A DNA stretch of 64,000 nt from Paenibacillus sp. BK033 (lineage in GTDB: Bacteria; Bacillota; Bacilli; Paenibacillales; Paenibacillaceae): the NCBI RefSeq assembly GCF_004345425.1, contig NZ_SLVP01000017.1, positions 1 to 64,000 of the forward strand. The letters run 5' to 3'. Position numbers and translations under genes: made by a program. Under the pieces are notes generated by a model, which saw nothing but the letters and a program-made list of their open reading frames with translations, did not search any database and was not told the DNA's origin. Shown here piece after piece: positions 36,417-44,829 of the stretch (positions are counted from its first letter, which is position 1; every line of letters begins with the position of its first letter).

Positions 36417-37475
36417 ATGAAAAAGAAATGGTTGGTACCGCTTGCTTTAGTACTTTTGCTCGTTACAGCAGCATGTGGAAACAGTGGCAAAAGCAACAAC
36501 GAAAACAGCAGCTCCGGCAACGCCGCAAACGCAGCTAATTCGGATGCGAAGAAATCGTATAAGATCTCGATTTCTCAGATTGTTGAACATCCTTCGCTCG
36601 ACGCAACGAAGGAAGGTTTTCTTGCAGCGTTGAAGGATGCCGGTTTTGTTGAAGGGGATAATTTGACGGTAGACTTTAACACCGCGCAAGGCGATCAAAC
36701 GAATAACCTGTCGATCGCTCAAAAAATCGCCGGCGCAAAAGCCGATCTGGCTCTTGGTATCGCAACTCCATCGGCACAGGCGCTTGTGCAAGCCTACACG
36801 AATGCGGGCAACAAGGGTCCGGTATTGTTCGCAGCCGTAACGGATCCGCTTTCCGCTGATCTGGTTTCCGATCTGGATGCTCCCGGAGGCAACGTAACTG
36901 GCGCTTCCGATACGAATCCAGATGCGGCCGTACAGCTGATGGATTTCATTGCAGCTAATTTCCCTAACGTGAAGAAGGTTGGCTTGGTTATCAACAAAGG
37001 CGAGAGCAACGCGGTTGTTATGGCTGCTACCGCTAAAGAAGCACTTGCTAAACACAACATCGAATTGATCGAGGCACCGGTTACAAACACTTCCGAAGTA
37101 AAACAAGCCGGTGAATCGCTGATCGGTAAAGTAGACGCCATGTACATCACGCTTGATAACGTAGTCGTATCCGGCGTAGACGCGCTATTGCAATTGGCGA
37201 AGCAAAACCATATCCCGTTCTTCTCCAGTGACCGCGATACGGTTGAGAAAGGCGCTTTTGCTACTGTAGGCTTCAAATACTACGACCATGGATACCAAGT
37301 AGGCCAAATGGCCGCTGAAATCCTGAAGGGTAAAAATCCGGGCGAGATGAAAGTGACGAAGCCGGACAAGCTGGATCTGATTCTGAACCTGAAGGCGGCT
37401 GCCGATGAAGGTATCACGGTAACGGACGCCATGAAAGCCGGAGTTAAAGATCCGGATAACAATATCATTCAATAA
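36417..37475 (+). CDS. ABC transporter substrate-binding lipoprotein (TrpX-like)
   Basis: A signal peptide MKKKWLVPLALVLLLVTAAC ends in a lipobox with C20, followed by an Asn/Ser-rich linker. The rest is the two-lobed PF04392 binding fold, with GLATPSAQALVQ-like IATPSAQALVQA and AVTDPLSADLVSD motifs. The family includes TrpX of streptococcal tryptophan uptake, but the ligand here is unproven. It has 352 residues and begins a three-gene operon with permease and ATPase. ATG follows GGGAGGGG. Confidence 0.9.
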   Translation: MKKKWLVPLALVLLLVTAACGNSGKSNNENSSSGNAANAANSDAKKSYKISISQIVEHPSLDATKEGFLAALKDAGFVEGDNLTVDFNTAQGDQTNNLSIAQKIAGAKADLALGIATPSAQALVQAYTNAGNKGPVLFAAVTDPLSADLVSDLDAPGGNVTGASDTNPDAAVQLMDFIAANFPNVKKVGLVINKGESNAVVMAATAKEALAKHNIELIEAPVTNTSEVKQAGESLIGKVDAMYITLDNVVVSGVDALLQLAKQNHIPFFSSDRDTVEKGAFATVGFKYYDHGYQVGQMAAEILKGKNPGEMKVTKPDKLDLILNLKAAADEGITVTDAMKAGVKDPDNNIIQ

Positions 37476-37481
37476 CAAGTT

Positions 37482-37521
37482 GAGAACGGGGTAAACGCTC
37501 CCTTGCGTTCATCCCGTTCTC
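37482..37521 (+). terminator. intra-operon hairpin after the binding-protein gene
   Basis: GAGAACGGG pairs with CCCGTTCTC, with an inner AACGC/GCGTT stem, and TTATT follows. It lies between the binding protein and permease genes and probably causes partial termination or 3' protection so the binding protein is made in excess. Confidence 0.6.
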
Positions 37522-37545
37522 TTATTATGTGGAGGAGGTGCCCCG

Positions 37546-38460
37546 GTGCCAGTATGGTTAAATGGTGCTTTTGAGCTAGGTTTGCTTTATTCCTTAATGG
37601 CTCTAGGCGTCTATATTACATTTCGCATCCTTGATTTTCCCGATCTCACGGTTGACGCAAGCTTTACAACCGGAGCAGGGGTAGCAGCAGTTCTCATAAC
37701 GAACGGCACTTCGCCATGGCTCGCATGCCTTGCGGCATTTGGCGCCGGAGCTGCCGCAGGTGCGATTACAGGCTTGCTGCACACGAAAGGCAAAATCAAC
37801 GGATTGTTATCCGGTATTCTAATGATGATCGCGCTCTATTCCGTCAACATGCGGATTATGGGCAAGCCGAACATCGGACTTATGGGATCGGATATCTCGA
37901 CTGTTTTTTCGGGAGTCAAGGTACTTGTGCTTATGCCGATTGTCGTTGTTATTATTAAGGTACTGCTTGATTTGTTCTTCAAGACGGATCTTGGTTTGAG
38001 TCTTCGCGCAACAGGCGACAACGAGCGGATGATCCGCAGCTTTGGCACCAATACAGACACGACAAAGATTATGGGCATTGCTTTATCGAACGGTTTGGTT
38101 GCATTGTCGGGTTCTTTCGTAGCCCAGCAAAGCGGATTCGCCGATATTACGATGGGTGTCGGGATGATCGTTATCGGTCTCGCATCGGTTATTATCGGTG
38201 AAGCTCTGTTTGGAGCAAAAACCGTATTCCGGGCGACGCTGGCCGTTGTGCTAGGCTCGATTGTCTACCGCATTATTATCGGCCTTGCTTATCAAAGCGA
38301 TTTCTTCGAAGCATCCGATCTTAAACTGATCACAGCGGTTATCGTCATTATCGCGCTTGTCTTCCCGTCTTTGCAGAAATCGTGGAAACAAAAGAGATTG
38401 GCCCAAAAACGCACAGCGTCTCTTTTGAATAGCGTTGAACAAAAGGGGGGCGGACGCTGA
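37546..38460 (+). CDS. ABC transporter permease (TrpY-like)
   Basis: A 304-residue membrane protein with eight or so hydrophobic segments, of the BPD_transp_2 (branched-chain-type) permease family. It starts GAFELGLLYSLMALGVYITFRILDFPDLTVD, which is characteristic of the partners of PF04392 binding proteins. GTG at 37546 lies behind GGAGGAGGTG. It overlaps the ATPase gene by 1 base. Confidence 0.9.
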   Translation: MPVWLNGAFELGLLYSLMALGVYITFRILDFPDLTVDASFTTGAGVAAVLITNGTSPWLACLAAFGAGAAAGAITGLLHTKGKINGLLSGILMMIALYSVNMRIMGKPNIGLMGSDISTVFSGVKVLVLMPIVVVIIKVLLDLFFKTDLGLSLRATGDNERMIRSFGTNTDTTKIMGIALSNGLVALSGSFVAQQSGFADITMGVGMIVIGLASVIIGEALFGAKTVFRATLAVVLGSIVYRIIIGLAYQSDFFEASDLKLITAVIVIIALVFPSLQKSWKQKRLAQKRTASLLNSVEQKGGGR

Positions 38461-39254
38461 TGCTGGAAATATCCAAGGTATCAAAGCTTTTTAACCCGGG
38501 GACATTAGATGAAAAGACGGCACTCGTGAATACGAACCTGGCGATGAAGCCGGGAGATTTCATTACGGTTATCGGCAGTAATGGCGCGGGCAAGTCGACA
38601 CTGATGAATATCATTTCAGGCGTAATGAAGCCCGACACAGGAGAGGTCCGAATCGAGGGCAAAAATATTAGCAATCTGCCGGAATTCCGCAGAAGCAAAT
38701 GGATTGGCCGCGTGTTCCAGGATCCTATGGCCGGTACCGCGCCACGGATGTCCATTGAGGAGAATCTGGCGATGGCCTATACACGCGGGAAGCAGCGCGG
38801 TTTCTCGCTTAGCATCAACCGTGGACGGCGCGCTATTTTCCGGGAGCAGCTTTCTCGTCTCGGTATCGGACTCGAGAATCGCTTAAGCGCCAAGGTTGGC
38901 CTCTTGTCCGGCGGTGAACGTCAGGCGCTTAGCCTTCTGATGGCTACCTTTACGAAACCGCAGATTCTTTTGCTCGACGAGCATACGGCTGCTCTTGACC
39001 CGGCACGTGCGGAGCTCATCACGACATTAACCGAAACGCTTGTGCGCGAGATGAACCTGACAACCTTGATGGTGACTCACAACATGGAACAGGCGATCCG
39101 TCTCGGCAACCGGCTCATCATGATGGATAAAGGCAGAATCATTCTTGAGGTTAACGAAGACAGGAAAAAAGATCTGACGGTAGAACGTCTGCTTGGCGAG
39201 TTCGAACAGATCAGCGGCAAAAAAATGGCCGACGACCGTGTCGTCCTTGGCTAA
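38460..39254 (+). CDS. ABC transporter ATP-binding protein (TrpZ-like)
   Basis: The nucleotide-binding subunit has Walker A GSNGAGKST (39-47), the signature LSGGERQ near 150, Walker B ILLLDEHTAALD near 170-180 and a switch histidine in VTHNMEQ. It has 264 residues. Its ATG overlaps the permease stop. Completes a binding protein-permease-ATPase importer. Confidence 0.92.
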   Translation: MLEISKVSKLFNPGTLDEKTALVNTNLAMKPGDFITVIGSNGAGKSTLMNIISGVMKPDTGEVRIEGKNISNLPEFRRSKWIGRVFQDPMAGTAPRMSIEENLAMAYTRGKQRGFSLSINRGRRAIFREQLSRLGIGLENRLSAKVGLLSGGERQALSLLMATFTKPQILLLDEHTAALDPARAELITTLTETLVREMNLTTLMVTHNMEQAIRLGNRLIMMDKGRIILEVNEDRKKDLTVERLLGEFEQISGKKMADDRVVLG

Positions 39255-39264
39255 TCGTTCTTTC

Positions 39265-39305
39265 AAGAGACGCAATGGCGAATTTCGCTGTTGCGTTTCT
39301 TCTAT
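39265..39305 (+). terminator. terminator of the trpXYZ-like operon
   Basis: AAGAGACGCAA and TTGCGTTTCTT pair, with an inner GCGAA/TTCGC stem, followed by CTATT. The T run is weak but the stem is strong. Confidence 0.75.
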
Positions 39306-39359
39306 TATATAGAAGCTATTTATTAGGTCAAATATATAGAAGCTATTTATTAGGTCAAA
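39306..39359. repeat. two exact tandem copies of a 27-bp unit
   Basis: 39306-39332 and 39333-39359 are identical. The unit begins TATATAGAAGC and ends TTAGGTCAAA. The period stops sharply on both sides. It sits between the transporter terminator and the S10 promoter, in non-coding DNA. It is most likely a recent slippage or recombination duplication. Confidence 0.95.
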
Positions 39360-39504
39360 AATGGATTTGAGAGTTTGTACATAATCGTGTAATATAGGCG
39401 AAGTGGAAAACACGGTTCGTCCAAGGCGGCGGACGCGGGAAAGTCGAACATAAATCGTTGTTGCGCCAAGCTGAGTAAAGATAGGAAAAGAGATAACTTT
39501 TCCC

Positions 39505-39533
39505 TTGCATTTGCCCAGCTGTTTCGGTATAAT
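39505..39533 (+). promoter_or_regulatory. promoter of the S10-spc-alpha superoperon
   Basis: TTGCAT (39505-39510) and a perfect TATAAT (39528-39533) are 17 bp apart, leaving a leader of about 130 bases before rpsJ. Confidence 0.85.
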
Positions 39534-39582
39534 ATTGACTGTTGGTCTGTGACGTTGCGATGATGTGAGAGGTTGCCGACAC

Positions 39583-39619
39583 ACCCGGCCCCTTTGCCAT
39601 GGGGCATGTGCCGGGTTTT
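39583..39619 (+). terminator. terminator-like hairpin in the S10 leader
   Basis: ACCCGGC pairs with GCCGGGT, with an inner GCCCC/GGGGC-type pairing, followed by TTTTC. It lies downstream of the promoter and upstream of rpsJ, which is the position of an attenuator. It could be a ribosomal-protein-controlled site. Confidence 0.65.
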
Positions 39620-39669
39620 CTCACGGAGTATGTCCGATAATAAATTGGGCGATAGAAGGAGGGACTTAT

Positions 39670-39978
39670 ATGGCAAAGCAAAAGATTCGTATTCGCTTGA
39701 AAGCATACGATCACAGAATTCTTGATCAATCCGCTGAGAAAATCGTGGAAACAGCAAAACGTTCCGGTGCAGGCGTATCCGGGCCGATTCCGCTTCCTAC
39801 GGAAAAGCAAGTCATCACAATTCTCCGTGCGGTGCACAAGTACAAGGATTCCCGGGAGCAATTCGAAATGCGTACACATAAACGCTTGATCGATATTGTT
39901 AACCCAACGCCGCAAACGGTTGATGCGTTGATGCGCCTGGATTTACCATCCGGTGTAGATATCGAAATCAAACTGTAA
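39670..39978 (+). CDS. rpsJ: Ribosomal protein S10
   Basis: S10 is a 30S head protein and NusE partner in antitermination. It has 102 residues and starts MAKQKIRIRLKAYDHR, with the GPIPLPT and RTHKRLIDI motifs. ATG at 39670 follows GAAGGAGGG; the upstream in-frame ATG at 39565 would read through the leader hairpin and is rejected. First gene of the superoperon. Confidence 0.98.
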   Translation: MAKQKIRIRLKAYDHRILDQSAEKIVETAKRSGAGVSGPIPLPTEKQVITILRAVHKYKDSREQFEMRTHKRLIDIVNPTPQTVDALMRLDLPSGVDIEIKL

Positions 39979-40017
39979 TAAGCATAACTGATCATTGAAA
40001 GGAAAAGAGGTGTCAAC

Positions 40018-40641
40018 ATGAAAGGTATCTTAGGGAAAAAACTTGGTATGACGCAAGTGTTTACCGCTGAAGGTAACGTCGTTCCTGTAACGGTTATCGA
40101 AGCTGGTCCTTGTGTAGTTCTCCAGAAGAAAGATCAAGAGAACGATGGTTATGAAGCCGTACAACTCGGTTTCTCCGATAAGAAAGAAGCTAGAGCGATC
40201 AAGCCGGAAATCGGCCACGCAAAGAAAGCTAATGCAGCTCCTAAGCGCTACGTTCGTGAAATTCGCGGAATTAACTTGGGCGAATATGAAGTTGGCCAAG
40301 AAGTGAAGGCTGATTTGTTCGCAGAGGGCGAGTTTGTTGACGTAACAGGTATTTCGAAAGGTAAAGGCTTCGCCGGCGTTATCAAACGTTGGGGACAAAG
40401 CACGGGTCCTATGGCTCACGGTTCCCGTTACCATCGTGGTCCTGGTTCCATGGGTTCGATTCAAGCGAACCGCGTACCAAAAGGCAAACACCTTCCTGGT
40501 CACATGGGCCATGAGACAGTTACGATTCAAAAACTCGAAATTATCCGTGTAGACGCTGAGCGCAATGTGATCCTTGTTAAAGGCTCCATTCCAGGTCCTA
40601 AAAACGGTTTCGTAAAAGTAAAACAAACAGTTAAGAACTAA
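40018..40641 (+). CDS. rplC: Ribosomal protein L3
   Basis: L3 reaches the peptidyl-transferase centre. It starts MKGILGKKLGMTQVF and has the GVIKRWGQSTGPMAHGSRYHRGPGSMG loop. It has 207 residues. ATG follows AAAGGAAAAGAGGTG. Confidence 0.98.
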   Translation: MKGILGKKLGMTQVFTAEGNVVPVTVIEAGPCVVLQKKDQENDGYEAVQLGFSDKKEARAIKPEIGHAKKANAAPKRYVREIRGINLGEYEVGQEVKADLFAEGEFVDVTGISKGKGFAGVIKRWGQSTGPMAHGSRYHRGPGSMGSIQANRVPKGKHLPGHMGHETVTIQKLEIIRVDAERNVILVKGSIPGPKNGFVKVKQTVKN

Positions 40642-40668
40642 TTGCTTACAAGAAAGGAGGAACAAGAA

Positions 40669-41292
40669 ATGCCTAAAGTTACAGTATTTAACGTGAGTGG
40701 CTCTGAAGTTGGTGAAATCGAATTGGCGGACAGCGTATTCGGTATCGAGCCTAACTCTCATGTTCTGCATAGCGCTGTACTGCTTCAGCAAGCTGCTGAG
40801 CGTGCAGGCACGCACAAAACAAAAGGACGCTCCGAAGTACGCGGCGGCGGTCGTAAGCCTTGGAAACAAAAAGGTACTGGCCGTGCTCGTCAAGGTAGCA
40901 TTCGTTCGCCACAATGGGTTGGCGGCGGTACAGTATTTGGACCGACTCCGCGCTCTTATGGCTTTAAACTTCCTAAGAAGGTTCGCCGTCTGGCGATTAA
41001 ATCCGCATTGTCTTCCAAAGTGATCGCTAACGAGATCGTCGTTCTTGATCAATTAGCATTCGCGGCTCCTAAAACGAAGGAATTCGCAGCAATCTTGAAC
41101 AACCTGAAAGCTGATCGCAAAGCGCTTGTTGTTTTGCCAGCTTATGATGACAATGTAGCATTGTCCGCTCGCAATATCCCAGGCGTGAAATTCGTCGCTG
41201 CTGACGGCATTAATGTTCTGGACGTATTAGTGCATGACAAGCTCATCATCACGAAAGAAGCGGTAGAGAAAGTACAGGAGGTGTTTGCATAA
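40669..41292 (+). CDS. rplD: Ribosomal protein L4
   Basis: L4 lines the exit tunnel; the loop GGGRKPWKQKGTGRARQGSIRSPQWVGGG is the macrolide-relevant region and looks unaltered. It has 207 residues from ATG 40669 (AAAGGAGGAAC upstream). In enteric bacteria L4 also represses its operon; whether it acts on the leader hairpin here is unknown. It overlaps rplW by one base. Confidence 0.98.
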   Translation: MPKVTVFNVSGSEVGEIELADSVFGIEPNSHVLHSAVLLQQAAERAGTHKTKGRSEVRGGGRKPWKQKGTGRARQGSIRSPQWVGGGTVFGPTPRSYGFKLPKKVRRLAIKSALSSKVIANEIVVLDQLAFAAPKTKEFAAILNNLKADRKALVVLPAYDDNVALSARNIPGVKFVAADGINVLDVLVHDKLIITKEAVEKVQEVFA

Positions 41293-41585
41293 TGAAAAAT
41301 CCTCGCGATATTATCAAACGCCCTGTTATTACGGAGCGCACTAGCGACTTCATGGCGGTTAAACGCTACGTGTTCGAAGTTGACCTTCGTGCGAACAAAA
41401 CCGAAATTAAAGATGCTATCGAGCAAATCTTTAAAGTAAAAGTAACGAGCGTTAATACAATGCGTGTTGCAGGTAAGCCGAAGCGTTACGGCAAGTACAA
41501 CGGCTACCGTCCTGATTGGAAAAAAGCAATCGTTCAGCTGAGCGCTGACAGCAAAGAGCTTGAGTTCTTTGAAACGTCTGTATAG
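41292..41585 (+). CDS. rplW: Ribosomal protein L23
   Basis: L23 lies at the tunnel exit and docks trigger factor and SRP. It starts MKNPRDIIKRPVITERTSD; 97 residues. TAATG overlap with rplD. The upstream AGGAGG is inside the end of rplD. Confidence 0.98.
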   Translation: MKNPRDIIKRPVITERTSDFMAVKRYVFEVDLRANKTEIKDAIEQIFKVKVTSVNTMRVAGKPKRYGKYNGYRPDWKKAIVQLSADSKELEFFETSV

Positions 41586-41602
41586 AAAAGGAGGGAAACA
41601 AA

Positions 41603-42433
41603 GTGCCAATCAAAAAGTATAAACCGACTTCCCCGGCTCGTCGTAACATGTCCGTTTCGACTTTTGAAGAGATCACAACAAGCACACCGGAGAAATCCTT
41701 GCTTGCTCCGCTTTTCAAAAAAGCTGGTCGTAATAACCAAGGTAAAATTACAGTTCGTCACCATGGCGGCGGACATAAACGTAAATACCGTATCATCGAC
41801 TTCAAACGTACAAAAGATGGTGTTGTAGGTAAAGTTGCTTCGGTCGAGTACGATCCAAACCGTACTTCCAACATCGCTCTGATTCACTACGTTGATGGTG
41901 AGAAAGCTTACATCATCGCACCTAAAGGTCTGAAAGTCGGCGATCAAGTTGTTTCCGGTCCTGATGCTGACATCAAAATCGGTAACGCTTTGCCACTTAT
42001 CAACATTCCAGTGGGTACAGTTATCCACAACATCGAACTGAAACCAGGCAAAGGCGGACAATTGGTTCGCGCGGCTGGTACAGAAGCTCAACTTCTTGGT
42101 AAAGAAGGCGACTATGTATCGATCCGTCTGTCCTCCGGCGAAGTTCGTCGTATTCTGAGCACTTGCCGTGCAACAATCGGTTCCGTTGGCAACGAAGATC
42201 ACGAACTCGTGAAAATCGGTAAAGCCGGCCGTTCCCGTTGGATGGGCAAACGTCCTGAAGTTCGCGGCGTAGTAATGAACCCGAACGATCACCCACACGG
42301 TGGTGGTGAAGGCCGTGCTCCAATCGGTCGTAAATCCCCTATGTCTCCTTGGGGCAAACCGACTCTTGGTTTCAAAACACGCAAGAAGAAAAAAGCATCG
42401 AGCCAATATATTATTCGTCGTCGTACGAAGTAA
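41603..42433 (+). CDS. rplB: Ribosomal protein L2
   Basis: L2 is needed for subunit joining and peptidyl transfer. It has 276 residues, with HHGGGHKRKYRIIDFKR and the C-terminal VMNPNDHPHGGGEGRAPIGRK loop holding the essential histidine. GTG start behind AAAGGAGGG. Confidence 0.98.
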   Translation: MPIKKYKPTSPARRNMSVSTFEEITTSTPEKSLLAPLFKKAGRNNQGKITVRHHGGGHKRKYRIIDFKRTKDGVVGKVASVEYDPNRTSNIALIHYVDGEKAYIIAPKGLKVGDQVVSGPDADIKIGNALPLINIPVGTVIHNIELKPGKGGQLVRAAGTEAQLLGKEGDYVSIRLSSGEVRRILSTCRATIGSVGNEDHELVKIGKAGRSRWMGKRPEVRGVVMNPNDHPHGGGEGRAPIGRKSPMSPWGKPTLGFKTRKKKKASSQYIIRRRTK

Positions 42434-42499
42434 TAATCGCTTGGTTGCAAGCTGCGTGACCGATGGTCGCGCTACGTTTCCGCGAAGGGAGGACTCCAA

Positions 42500-42778
42500 A
42501 TGGGTCGCAGTTTGAAAAAAGGTCCGTTTATCGACGGCCACCTGCTCAAAAAGGTCGAGGAATTGAACGAAACGAACAAGAAAGTCGTGATCAAGACTTG
42601 GTCCCGTCGCTCGACAATTTTCCCACAATTCATCGGTCACACCATTGCAGTCTATGACGGCCGCAAGCATGTACCGGTTTATGTAACGGAAGATATGGTT
42701 GGACACAAGTTCGGTGAGTTTGCACCGACTCGTACCTACAAAGGCCATGACGATGACAAGAAAACAGGTAAGAGATAA
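42500..42778 (+). CDS. rpsS: Ribosomal protein S19
   Basis: S19 forms the 30S head with S13. It starts MGRSLKKGPFIDGHLLKKVE; 92 residues. ATG follows GGGAGGAC. Confidence 0.98.
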   Translation: MGRSLKKGPFIDGHLLKKVEELNETNKKVVIKTWSRRSTIFPQFIGHTIAVYDGRKHVPVYVTEDMVGHKFGEFAPTRTYKGHDDDKKTGKR

Positions 42779-42820
42779 TCTGCCTGAATTATTTTTTAAT
42801 GTATGAGAGGAGGTTCATCC

Positions 42821-43156
42821 ATGCCAGAAGCTAAAGCGCACGCTAATTTCGTACGCATTGCTCCTCGTAAAGCGCAGCTGGTTGCGGACTTGATCCGTGG
42901 CAAGCAAGTAGGTGAAGCGATCGCGATTTTGCGTCATACACCGAAATCTGCTTCCCCAATCCTGGAGAAGTTGCTGAACTCTGCTATTGCTAACGCTGAG
43001 CATAACTACCAATTGGACGTGAACAAACTGGTTATCACGCAAGCATTCGTGAACCAAGGTCCGACAATGAAACGTTTCCGCCCTCGTGCAATGGGACGCG
43101 CAAGCCGGATCAACAAAAGAACCAGCCACATCACATTGGTTGTATCTGAAAAATAA
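42821..43156 (+). CDS. rplV: Ribosomal protein L22
   Basis: L22 lines the exit tunnel with a long beta hairpin (QAFVNQGPTMKRFRPRAMGRASRI). It has 111 residues from ATG 42821, with AGAGGAGGTTC upstream; the earlier in-frame ATG at 42803 is before the ribosome site. Confidence 0.97.
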   Translation: MPEAKAHANFVRIAPRKAQLVADLIRGKQVGEAIAILRHTPKSASPILEKLLNSAIANAEHNYQLDVNKLVITQAFVNQGPTMKRFRPRAMGRASRINKRTSHITLVVSEK

Positions 43157-43169
43157 GGAGGGATAACGT

Positions 43170-43832
43170 GTGGGTCAAAAGGTAAATCCGGTCGGTCTTC
43201 GTATCGGGATTATCCGTGATTGGGAATCCAAATGGTACGCTGGCAAAGACTTCGGCGATCTTCTGTTGGAAGACGTGAAAATTCGTGAATACCTGAAGAA
43301 CAAACTGAAGGATGCAGCAGTATCCCACATCGAGATCGAGCGCGCGGCTAACCGCGTTAACGTAACGATTAACACTGCTAAGCCAGGCATGGTTATCGGC
43401 AAAGGCGGTTCTGAAGTAGAAAGCCTTCGTACGGAGCTTGGCAAAATCACTAAAGGCAAAAAAGTTCACATTAACATTTCCGAAATCAAACAAGCAGATC
43501 TGGACGCTATTCTTGTAGCTGAAAGCATCGCGCAACAACTGGAGCGTCGTGTTTCTTTCCGTCGTGCTTTGAAACAAGCGATCCAACGTTCGATGCGTGC
43601 AGGCGCTAAAGGGATTAAGACTGCTGTCAGCGGTCGTCTCGGCGGTGCTGAAATTGCTCGTTCGGAAGGCTACAGCGAAGGTACAGTACCGCTTCATACA
43701 CTGCGCGCAGACATCGACTACGGCACAGCTGAAGCACATACAACTTACGGCCGTATCGGCGTAAAAGTATGGATCTATCGCGGCGAAGTCCTTCCAGCTA
43801 AGAAGAAAGCTCCCCAGGAAGGAGGCAACTAA
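43170..43832 (+). CDS. rpsC: Ribosomal protein S3
   Basis: S3 lines the mRNA entry. It has a KH domain (GMVIGKGGSEVESLR) and the C-terminal domain with LGGAEIARSEGYSEGTVPLHTLRADIDYG. It has 220 residues. GTG start with AAGGAGGG upstream. Confidence 0.98.
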   Translation: MGQKVNPVGLRIGIIRDWESKWYAGKDFGDLLLEDVKIREYLKNKLKDAAVSHIEIERAANRVNVTINTAKPGMVIGKGGSEVESLRTELGKITKGKKVHINISEIKQADLDAILVAESIAQQLERRVSFRRALKQAIQRSMRAGAKGIKTAVSGRLGGAEIARSEGYSEGTVPLHTLRADIDYGTAEAHTTYGRIGVKVWIYRGEVLPAKKKAPQEGGN

Positions 43833-43834
43833 TC

Positions 43835-44269
43835 ATGTTGGTACCTAAACGTGTCAAACACCGTAAGCAACAACGCGGAAATATGAGAGGTCGCGCTAAA
43901 GGCGGCACTGAAGTAGCTTTCGGCGAATACGGCTTGCAAGCTCTTGAACCAACTTGGATTACGAACCGTCAAATTGAAGCGGCTCGTATCGCAATGACTC
44001 GTTATATCAAACGTGGCGGTAAAGTGTGGATTAAAATCTTCCCTCATAAACCGATCACTCAAAAGCCTCTCGAAGTTCGGATGGGTAGCGGTAAAGGTAA
44101 CGTTGAGAAATGGGTTGCAGTCGTGAAACCAGGCAAGATCATGTTCGAACTGGCTGGTGTTTCCGAAGAAGTCGCTCGTGAAGCGATGCGCCTCGCGTCC
44201 CACAAACTGCCGATCAAAACGAAGTTCGTGAAACGCGAAGAAGTAGGTGGTGAAGCAAATGAAAGCTAG
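43835..44269 (+). CDS. rplP: Ribosomal protein L16
   Basis: L16 helps place A-site tRNA. It starts MLVPKRVKHRKQQRG and has RMGSGKGNVEKWVAVVKPGKI. It has 144 residues. It begins 2 bases after rpsC and overlaps rpmC by 11 bases. Confidence 0.98.
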   Translation: MLVPKRVKHRKQQRGNMRGRAKGGTEVAFGEYGLQALEPTWITNRQIEAARIAMTRYIKRGGKVWIKIFPHKPITQKPLEVRMGSGKGNVEKWVAVVKPGKIMFELAGVSEEVAREAMRLASHKLPIKTKFVKREEVGGEANES

Positions 44270-44459
44270 TGAATTTCGCAACCTAACCTCTGCTGAGATT
44301 GAACAAAAAATCGCTGGTTTTAAAGAAGAGCTTTTCAACCTTCGTTTCCAACTGGCTACTGGCCAACTGGAAAGCCCGACACGTATTCGTGACGTGCGTA
44401 AGAATATCGCTCGCGCTAAAACCATTTTGCATGAAAGACAACTCGGTATCAGCAGCTAA
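44259..44459 (+). CDS. rpmC: Ribosomal protein L29
   Basis: A small helical tunnel-exit protein of 66 residues, starting MKASEFRNLTSAEIEQKIAG. ATG 44259 is chosen over the in-frame ATG at 44247 from family length and the GTAGGTGG site upstream. It overlaps the end of rplP. Confidence 0.97.
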   Translation: MKASEFRNLTSAEIEQKIAGFKEELFNLRFQLATGQLESPTRIRDVRKNIARAKTILHERQLGISS

Positions 44460-44517
44460 TTTAGCTGTCCTTGACTCTTGACTTAGGGTTACCAAGGTTT
44501 AAGGAAGGAGGAAGAAC

Positions 44518-44781
44518 ATGAGCGAACGTAATGCCCGCAAAGTTCAAATCGGTAAAGTCGTTAGCGATAAAATGGACAAAACAATCGTAGTTGCTGTTGA
44601 AACATACAAAAAACACGATCTGTACCATAAACGCATCAAATACACGAAAAAGTTCAAAGCGCATGATGAGAACAATCAAGCGAAAATTGGCGATATCGTG
44701 AAAATCATGGAGACTCGTCCACTTTCGAAAGACAAACGCTTCAGACTGGTAGAAGTTGTTGAAGTGGCAGTTGTCCTTTAA
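44518..44781 (+). CDS. rpsQ: Ribosomal protein S17
   Basis: S17 is a primary 16S rRNA binder with an OB fold. It has 87 residues, with RKVQIGKVVSDKMDKTIVVAVE and RPLSKDKRFRLVEVVE. ATG follows AAGGAGGAAG. Confidence 0.98.
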   Translation: MSERNARKVQIGKVVSDKMDKTIVVAVETYKKHDLYHKRIKYTKKFKAHDENNQAKIGDIVKIMETRPLSKDKRFRLVEVVEVAVVL

Positions 44782-44829
44782 GATGTTATAATCAGTGAAT
44801 GAGCATTTTCCCGGAAGGAGGACGTTGAG

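Noticed and set aside
39306..39359. Possible short CRISPR array
   Set aside because: The two copies are directly adjacent with no spacer, and no cas gene is present.
39326..39359. GGTCAAA repeats as a CtsR operator
   Set aside because: The two heptads are 20 bases apart instead of 3, and no clp or other CtsR target follows.
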